From: Halothiobacillus sp045689735
GTDB lineage: Bacteria; Pseudomonadota; Gammaproteobacteria; Halothiobacillales; Halothiobacillaceae
Assembly: GCF_045689735.1 (NCBI RefSeq)
Contig: NZ_CP142685.1
Span: forward strand, 310,001 to 374,000
Reading direction: 5' to 3'
Length of the DNA: 64,000 nt
The notes beneath the pieces were generated by a model that made no database searches, was not told the origin of the DNA, and saw nothing but the letters and a program-made list of their open reading frames with translations. This document shows positions 58,876 to 64,000 of the stretch, piece by piece; the first letter of the stretch is position 1; every line of letters starts with the position of its first letter. The translations under genes and the position numbers were made by a program.

Positions 58876-59795
58876 GCCTCGGCTACGCGCACGACACGGT
58901 GTTGCGCGACGAGGCGGTGGCCGCGTTGTCCATTTGCCCCTCCGGGATTTATCTGGATGCAACTTTTGGTCGTGGTGGCCATAGCCGCGCTGTTTTGGCG
59001 GCATTGGGCGCAGACGGCCGGTTGTTCGCGACCGATCAGGATCTCCAAGCGGTGGCGGTTGGTGAGGCGCTGGCCACGGAAGATGCCCGCTTTGCCATTC
59101 ATCACGCGGCGTTTTCTGCGGCGGCTTCGTGGTTGACGGCGCTGAATCTGGCGGGGCGAATCGACGGCGCGTTGTTCGATCTGGGGGTTTCTTCGCCGCA
59201 AATCGATCAGGCAGCGCGGGGGTTCAGCTTTCAGCAGGATGGCCCGCTGGATATGCGGATGAATCAAGCGGTGGGCGAGACCGCCGCCGAATGGTTGGCG
59301 CGCGCCGATGAGGCCGAAATTGCCGATGTGTTGTATCGGCTGGGCGAAGAAAAATTCTCTCGCCGGATTGCCCGCCTGATCGTTCAAACCCGCGCCGAGC
59401 GGCCATTGCTTCGCACGGCGGATCTGGCGCGCCTGATTGCCGAGGCCAGTCCGCGGATCGATCCGCGCAAACACCCGGCAACCCGCAGCTTTCAGGCCAT
59501 TCGCCTTCATATCAACCGCGAGCTCGACGAAATCACCCGCGCCTTGCAGCAGATGCTGGATTTGCTGGCGGTGGGTGGTCGGCTGGTAGTGATCAGCTTT
59601 CACTCGCTGGAAGATCGAATCGTCAAGAATTTCATGCGGGATCACAGCACGCCCGCGCGGGATTTCTTCGGGCAGCCGACCGGCGTCGTTCGGCTGAAGC
59701 GGGTGGGCAGTGCGATTCGCGCCAGTGCCGAGGAAGTGGCGCGCAATCCGCGGTCGCGCAGCGCCATCATGCGGGTGGCGGAGAAACTGGCATGA
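58872..59795 (+). CDS. rsmH: 16S rRNA (cytosine(1402)-N4)-methyltransferase
   Basis: 307 residues. Methylates C1402 in the ribosomal P site. GTG at 58872 overlaps the mraZ stop (GTGA). Motifs: YLDATFGRGGHSRAVLAALG (SAM site), IDGALFDLGVSSPQIDQAAR, FSFQQDGPLDMRMNQ, KHPATRSFQAIRLHINREL and LVVISFHSLEDRIVKNFMRD. Second gene of the mra operon. Confidence 0.97.
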   Translation: MSLGYAHDTVLRDEAVAALSICPSGIYLDATFGRGGHSRAVLAALGADGRLFATDQDLQAVAVGEALATEDARFAIHHAAFSAAASWLTALNLAGRIDGALFDLGVSSPQIDQAARGFSFQQDGPLDMRMNQAVGETAAEWLARADEAEIADVLYRLGEEKFSRRIARLIVQTRAERPLLRTADLARLIAEASPRIDPRKHPATRSFQAIRLHINRELDEITRALQQMLDLLAVGGRLVVISFHSLEDRIVKNFMRDHSTPARDFFGQPTGVVRLKRVGSAIRASAEEVARNPRSRSAIMRVAEKLA

Positions 59796-60052
59796 AATAC
59801 CTGCTGTTCATCCTAGGGCTTGCGGTGTTTGTGTCGGCGTTGCAGGTGGTCGATGTCGCGCAGCGTGATCGGGATGTCACCCGCGCCTTGAGCGCCGAGC
59901 GGGCCGCCATCGCCAAACTGAATGTCACTTATGCCGAACTCCAGTTGGAAGAGGGCGCGCTGGCGGCTCAGGGTCGGGTTGACCGGATTGCCCGCAGCCG
60001 CTTGAACATGCAGCCGCCGACCAGTAAACAGATCACGGTGGTGTTCCGATGA
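59792..60052 (+). CDS. ftsL: Cell-division protein FtsL
   Basis: 86 residues. Small bitopic inner-membrane divisome protein that bridges FtsB/FtsQ and activates FtsWI. One membrane helix (YLLFILGLAVFVSALQVV) and a periplasmic leucine/alanine coiled coil (LSAERAAIAKLNVTYAELQL), ending RIARSRLNMQPPTSKQITVV. Overlaps rsmH and ftsI by four bases each. Confidence 0.92.
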   Translation: MKYLLFILGLAVFVSALQVVDVAQRDRDVTRALSAERAAIAKLNVTYAELQLEEGALAAQGRVDRIARSRLNMQPPTSKQITVVFR

Positions 60053-61905
60053 ATGCCGTCAAGCCCGCCTTGAACCGTAAACAGGTGCCGCAGACGGGCG
60101 CCCGAACCGTTTGGGTTCTGGGTGCCGAGCTGATCCGGGCGCATTGGCGCGTCAGTATCGTGCTCGGTGTGTTTGTCTTGGCAGCCCTGACGCTGATCGG
60201 TCGGGCGGTGCAACTGCAAATCAGTGAACAGCGATTCTATGTCCAGCAAGGCGGCGATCGGCAGCAGCGCGCGCAGATCATTCCGGCTCATCGGGGCATG
60301 ATCGTGGATCGTAATGGCGAGCCGCTGGCCATCAGCGTGCCGATGGACTCGGTCTGGGTGAATCCGCTGGAACTGACCAAGTTTTACAACGAGCTGGCTA
60401 CCGGTTCGGTCAGTAAAAAAGTGAAGGATCGGGATCCTTTGGCCACGCTCGCCAAGCTGTTGGAAATGCCGCCAAGCCAGTTACAAGCGTTGGTGGCGAG
60501 CAATCGCAGCAAACAGTTTTTGTATGTCAAACGCTTGATCCGCCCGAGCGTGGCCGAACAGATTCAGGCGGCGCGTCTGCCGGGCGTGGGGCTGCAGCGT
60601 GAGTATCAACGGTTTTATCCCACCGGCGATGTAACGGCGCCGTTGTTGGGGTTTACCAATATCGACGATCAGGGGCAGGCCGGGTTGGAGGCGGGGTATA
60701 ACAACTATCTGGCCGGGATTCCGGGCAAGCGCTTGATCTTGAAAGATGCGCATGGCCAGGAAGTCGATGACCTCGGCGTGCAGAAGGCCGCGCAACCCGG
60801 ACACGATCTGGTGCTGTCGATTGACAAGCGGTTGCAGTTTCTCGCCTACAGCGCCTTGGCGCAGGGCGTGGCCGAGCATGAGGCCGAATCCGGCTCGGCG
60901 GTGTTGATGAATGTAGCGACGGGTGAGGTGCTGGCGATGGCGTCCGTCCCCTCGTTCAACCCGAACAATCGAGCCTCGATGGTGCCTGAGGCGACACGCA
61001 ACCGGGCGATGATCGATCAGTTCGAGCCGGGTTCCTCGATGAAGCCGTTCACCATCACGGCGGCGCTGGAAAGTGGGCGTTGGACGCCGGCGAGTACGGT
61101 CAACACGACACCGGGCTGGGTGCGGATCGGGGGCTTTACGATCCGCGATCACCGCAATTACGGCGTGCTGGATTTGCGCGGCATTCTGGAGAAATCGAGT
61201 AATGTCGGTGCCAGCCATATCGCAGAAGACATCGGCGCTGAGGCGCTGTGGAAAAACATGCGCGCCTTCGGCTTCGGACAGATGACGGGGATTGGGTTTC
61301 CGGGGGAGGTTGCGGGTCGTCTGGAGGACTGGCGGAAATGGAGCGTCAGCGGCACGGCAGCGCATTCCTATGGCTATGGCCTCGCGGTGACGACGCTGCA
61401 ACTGGCCGCCGCCTACGCGGCATTGGCCAATCATGGCCGCTATATCGCGCCGACCCTGTTCAAGCGCACGGGACCCATCACCGAGACGCAGATTGCGCCG
61501 GCGCAAGATGCCGACGCCGTGGTCAATATGCTGCAGGCGGTGGTCAGCCCGGAAGGCACGGCACCCAAGGCCCGCATCACCGGCTTCCAGATTGCGGGTA
61601 AAACCGGCACCTCGCGCTTGCTGGGCAGCGACGGCGAATATTCCACCAAAAACTACAACACCGTGTTCGCGGGCATCGCCCCGGCGAGCGACCCTAAGTT
61701 GGTCTTGATCGTGGTGGTGACCGATCCGCAGAAAGGCAGCTTTTACGCGGGGGATGTCGCCGCGCCGATTTTTCACCAAATCATGGCGGGCACCCTGCGT
61801 CTGCTGAACATCCGGCCAGATGCGCTGCCGAATGAACCCAAGCCGCTGACGGCGAGTGGTGCGCCCCTGCCGACGGCAAACACGGCACGACGGGGGGGCG
61901 CATGA
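60049..61905 (+). CDS. ftsI: Peptidoglycan D,D-transpeptidase FtsI (PBP3)
   Basis: 618 residues. Septal class B penicillin-binding protein, partner of FtsW. Membrane helix near residues 32-50 (VSIVLGVFVLAALTLIGRAV). N-terminal pedestal domain with RGMIVDRNGEPLAISVPMDS. Transpeptidase motifs: SSMK (in FEPGSSMKPFTITAALE), SSN (LEKSSNVGASHIAEDIG) and KTGTSR. C-terminal YYAGDVAAPIF-type end. Its position between ftsL and murE is standard. Confidence 0.97.
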   Translation: MNAVKPALNRKQVPQTGARTVWVLGAELIRAHWRVSIVLGVFVLAALTLIGRAVQLQISEQRFYVQQGGDRQQRAQIIPAHRGMIVDRNGEPLAISVPMDSVWVNPLELTKFYNELATGSVSKKVKDRDPLATLAKLLEMPPSQLQALVASNRSKQFLYVKRLIRPSVAEQIQAARLPGVGLQREYQRFYPTGDVTAPLLGFTNIDDQGQAGLEAGYNNYLAGIPGKRLILKDAHGQEVDDLGVQKAAQPGHDLVLSIDKRLQFLAYSALAQGVAEHEAESGSAVLMNVATGEVLAMASVPSFNPNNRASMVPEATRNRAMIDQFEPGSSMKPFTITAALESGRWTPASTVNTTPGWVRIGGFTIRDHRNYGVLDLRGILEKSSNVGASHIAEDIGAEALWKNMRAFGFGQMTGIGFPGEVAGRLEDWRKWSVSGTAAHSYGYGLAVTTLQLAAAYAALANHGRYIAPTLFKRTGPITETQIAPAQDADAVVNMLQAVVSPEGTAPKARITGFQIAGKTGTSRLLGSDGEYSTKNYNTVFAGIAPASDPKLVLIVVVTDPQKGSFYAGDVAAPIFHQIMAGTLRLLNIRPDALPNEPKPLTASGAPLPTANTARRGGA

Positions 61906-63437
61906 GCATCTTGTCCTTCTCGCCGCGTTCACTCGCCGCGCTCGGTGCCGCTGTTGGCCTGCCGATCCCTGCGGCACTGGCCGATCTTGCTGTATCGGGT
62001 TTGACGGACGATACGCGCACCCTGGCAGCGGATCGCCTGCTGCTACTCCGCCCTTCACCTCAGGCTGAGCAATATCTGGCGCAAGCACTGGCTCAACCCG
62101 TGGCGGCGGTGATTGCCCCCTGGGGCATCGTTTCGGATGACCCGCGCGTGCTGCGGGTGGTGGATTGGGCGGGAACCTGGCAGCAGCTTGTATCGGTTCT
62201 GCGCGGGCAGGCAATCGCGGCGATGACCCTGATCGGGGTGACCGGCACGAATGGCAAAACCAGCGTGACCCACTTCATCGCGCAACTGCTGCTCGGTAGC
62301 GGAGCACCGCACACCGAGGTGATCGGGGTGATTGGCACGCTCGGCGCCGGTCGGTATACCGCCGGATCGGTCAGCTGGTCGCCAACCGCCAACACCACGC
62401 CCGGCTTGCTGGAAACCTTGATCCTGTTGGCGGATTTTGCCGCACAAGGCGTGCGCTATGTCGCCATGGAGGTTTCCTCGCACGCGCTCGATCAGGATCG
62501 GGTGGCGGGTTTGCCGATCCGGGTGGCGGTATTTACCAATTTGAGCCGCGACCATCTCGATTATCACCGCGACATGGATCGTTATCTCGCGGCCAAACTC
62601 AAGCTGTTTTCCCGACCCGGTCTGATGGCCGCGATTAGTAATGTCGATGGCGACTGGATCGAGGCACTCTGCGATGCGATGCACCCCGATGCCGATTGCT
62701 GGGTCTATGGCGCTGGAGCAGCCCAGGGGCGAGCGGCCGATTGTCATCACATTGCCCTTCGGCGTTTGAAGATCCTCCCGCAGGGTCTGTCGATGGCGGT
62801 GGATACCCCGTTTGGCGCCGTGACCTTGGCCCCGCCGCTGTTGGGGCGATTCAATGCGGCGAATGTGCTGGCGGCATTCTCCGCCGTGCTGGCGTTGGGC
62901 ATGCCCTTGCCTGCCGCCCAACGGGCTGTGGCGACACTGACACCGCCGCCGGGTCGCCTGCAGCAGATTGGTCTGCCGAATGGCGCGCGGGCGGTGGTTG
63001 ATTATGCCCATACGCCGGATGCGCTCGCGCAGGTGTTGCAGGCACTGGCGGCCCATCGATCCGCCGGGGCGAAAATCTATTGTGTGTTCGGTTGCGGCGG
63101 GGATCGGGATACGGGCAAGCGTCCGCAGATGGGCGCAGTGGCGGATCGTCTGGCCGATGGGGTGATTTTGACGAACGACAACCCGCGCAGTGAAGACCCC
63201 GCGTCCATCCTCGCGGCGATTGCCGAAGGCATGACCCGCCCGCCCGTGCTTTGCCCGGATCGGGCGGCGGCGATCTTCCAGGCGCTGACGGCGGCGGCAC
63301 CGGGCGACTGGGTGCTGATTGCGGGCAAAGGGCATGAAACCACCCAGATTCAACAGGATGTGGTCATTCCCTTTTCCGATGCTGCCGTGGTGGCTGATTG
63401 GGTTCGTGCCCAGCAGCGGGCGGGTGTGTCATGTTGA
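61902..63437 (+). CDS. murE: UDP-MurNAc-L-Ala-D-Glu:meso-diaminopimelate ligase
   Basis: 511 residues. Adds the third stem residue to the cytoplasmic peptidoglycan precursor. P-loop LIGVTGTNGKTSVTHFIAQL, carbamoylated-lysine region DRYLAAKLKLFSRPG, Mur ligase fingerprints VAMEVSSHALDQDRVAGLPI and LLGRFNAANVLAAFSAVLAL, and the meso-DAP specificity motif DNPRSEDP. The Asn-Pro-Arg motif indicates DAP-type wall rather than lysine. Overlaps ftsI by four bases and murF by seven. Confidence 0.97.
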   Translation: MSILSFSPRSLAALGAAVGLPIPAALADLAVSGLTDDTRTLAADRLLLLRPSPQAEQYLAQALAQPVAAVIAPWGIVSDDPRVLRVVDWAGTWQQLVSVLRGQAIAAMTLIGVTGTNGKTSVTHFIAQLLLGSGAPHTEVIGVIGTLGAGRYTAGSVSWSPTANTTPGLLETLILLADFAAQGVRYVAMEVSSHALDQDRVAGLPIRVAVFTNLSRDHLDYHRDMDRYLAAKLKLFSRPGLMAAISNVDGDWIEALCDAMHPDADCWVYGAGAAQGRAADCHHIALRRLKILPQGLSMAVDTPFGAVTLAPPLLGRFNAANVLAAFSAVLALGMPLPAAQRAVATLTPPPGRLQQIGLPNGARAVVDYAHTPDALAQVLQALAAHRSAGAKIYCVFGCGGDRDTGKRPQMGAVADRLADGVILTNDNPRSEDPASILAAIAEGMTRPPVLCPDRAAAIFQALTAAAPGDWVLIAGKGHETTQIQQDVVIPFSDAAVVADWVRAQQRAGVSC

Positions 63438-64000
63438 ACACCCCGTTCGCACAAATCGCCTCCTGGCTGCGTTGCCCCATGCCCGACGGGGTGCCCGCCG
63501 ATACGCGGGTGATGGGAGTCAGTACCGACACCCGCAGTTTGGCGCCCGGCAACCTGTTTTTTGCGCTGAAAGGCGCGCGGTTCGACGGGCACGATCATCT
63601 GGCCGCTGCCGCAGAGCGGGGCGCCGTGGCCGCAGTGGTGAGTCGGCCACAGCCTGCATTGGCCTTGCCGCAATTCGTGGTGCCGGACACTCTGCAGGCG
63701 CTGCAAATGCTGGCGCAGGCTTGGCGGCAGACTTGCCCGGCCACCGTGGTCGCGCTCACCGGCAGCGCCGGAAAAACGACCGTCAAGCAATTGCTCGCGG
63801 CGATGTTGCAAGCGGCGGGTCGCACGCTGGCGACGGACGGCAATCTCAACAACGACATCGGCGTCCCGCTGACCCTGCTGCGCATGGATGACGCGCACCG
63901 GTTCGCCGTCATCGAGATGGGGGCGAACCATGTGGGCGAAATCGCGCAACTCACCGCCCTGGTGCAGCCGAAAATTGGCCTGGTGACCATGGCGGGGCGC
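63431..64000 (+). CDS. murF: UDP-MurNAc-tripeptide:D-Ala-D-Ala ligase (partial, runs off window)
   Basis: First 190 residues only. N-terminal domain VMGVSTDTRSLAPGNLFFAL and GARFDGHDHLAAAAERGAVA, then P-loop ALTGSAGKTTVKQLLAAML and NLNNDIGVPLTLLRM with IEMGANHVGEIAQLTALVQP. Adds D-Ala-D-Ala to the tripeptide. ATG at 63431 lies inside the end of murE. Confidence 0.96.
   Translation, partial: MLNTPFAQIASWLRCPMPDGVPADTRVMGVSTDTRSLAPGNLFFALKGARFDGHDHLAAAAERGAVAAVVSRPQPALALPQFVVPDTLQALQMLAQAWRQTCPATVVALTGSAGKTTVKQLLAAMLQAAGRTLATDGNLNNDIGVPLTLLRMDDAHRFAVIEMGANHVGEIAQLTALVQPKIGLVTMAGR

Noticed and set aside
1..64000. CRISPR array or cas genes
   Set aside because: No run of equal-length direct repeats with spacers and no Cas-like protein in any gene read.

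Overview
The window is 64 kb of moderately GC-rich, gene-dense bacterial chromosome. Gene content and order point to a gammaproteobacterium: recA-recX-alaS-lysC-csrA, rlmB-rnr, glyQS-plsC, xerD-dsbC, the flagellar fli block with a FleQ-type regulator, and the mra/dcw cell-wall cluster next to rnpB. A Halothiobacillus-like organism is my best guess. That is inference from overall protein character, not proven by any single gene.

Layout. 1-850: the end of an IS3-family element, a broken phage-like gene and tRNA-Ser(GCT). 897-12510 (minus): amt, csrA, lysC, alaS, recX, recA, an aspartate aminotransferase, rlmB, rnr. 12644-14680 (plus): uvrB. 14742-19156: a periplasmic coiled-coil protein, a ZnuD-like zinc receptor behind a Zur-box-like palindrome, a protein with an internal duplication, plsC. 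19162-26181: glyS and glyQ (minus), trpD-trpC-osmC (plus), a convergent EthD-like gene and a GlcF-like Fe-S gene. 26250-27364: ribosomal operon rplM-rpsI with its promoter and a short terminated upstream unit. 27472-30976 (minus): a predicted P-loop ATPase, cytochrome b561, acs. 31008-31276: a putative MITE. 31340-35864 (plus): MoxR ATPase, VWA protein, xerD, dsbC, and a peroxiredoxin that looks imported. 36039-44730: pyrE, a methyltransferase, and a five-gene minus operon mrcB-lipoprotein-dinG-bioA-rsmE. 44874-55641 (plus): a fused phosphotransferase/P-loop protein, then fleQ-fliEFGHIJK. 55820-58030: an H-NS-like gene, a TPR-like protein and rnpB. 58358-64000: mraZ-rsmH-ftsL-ftsI-murE-murF, cut by the window edge.

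How parts work together. FleQ (a sigma-54 activator) sits directly upstream of a well-formed -24/-12 promoter in front of fliE, so the flagellar basal-body operon carries its own regulatory logic. The mra operon starts with a promoter overlapped by five evenly spaced GTGG repeats, as expected for MraZ autoregulation. The zinc receptor carries its own Zur-type operator.

Most unusual sequence structures. First, a 152-bp MITE with IS5-group-like ends and a 4-bp TTAG duplication lies between a candidate promoter and the ribosome-binding site of fleQ, and a half copy lies between acs and the cytochrome gene. Second, an unrelated 269-bp element with 33-bp terminal inverted repeats lies between acs and the moxR operon. 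Third, the peroxiredoxin segment is framed by repeats. I saw no CRISPR array, prophage, secretion system or defence island. Most of the window is ordinary core genome.
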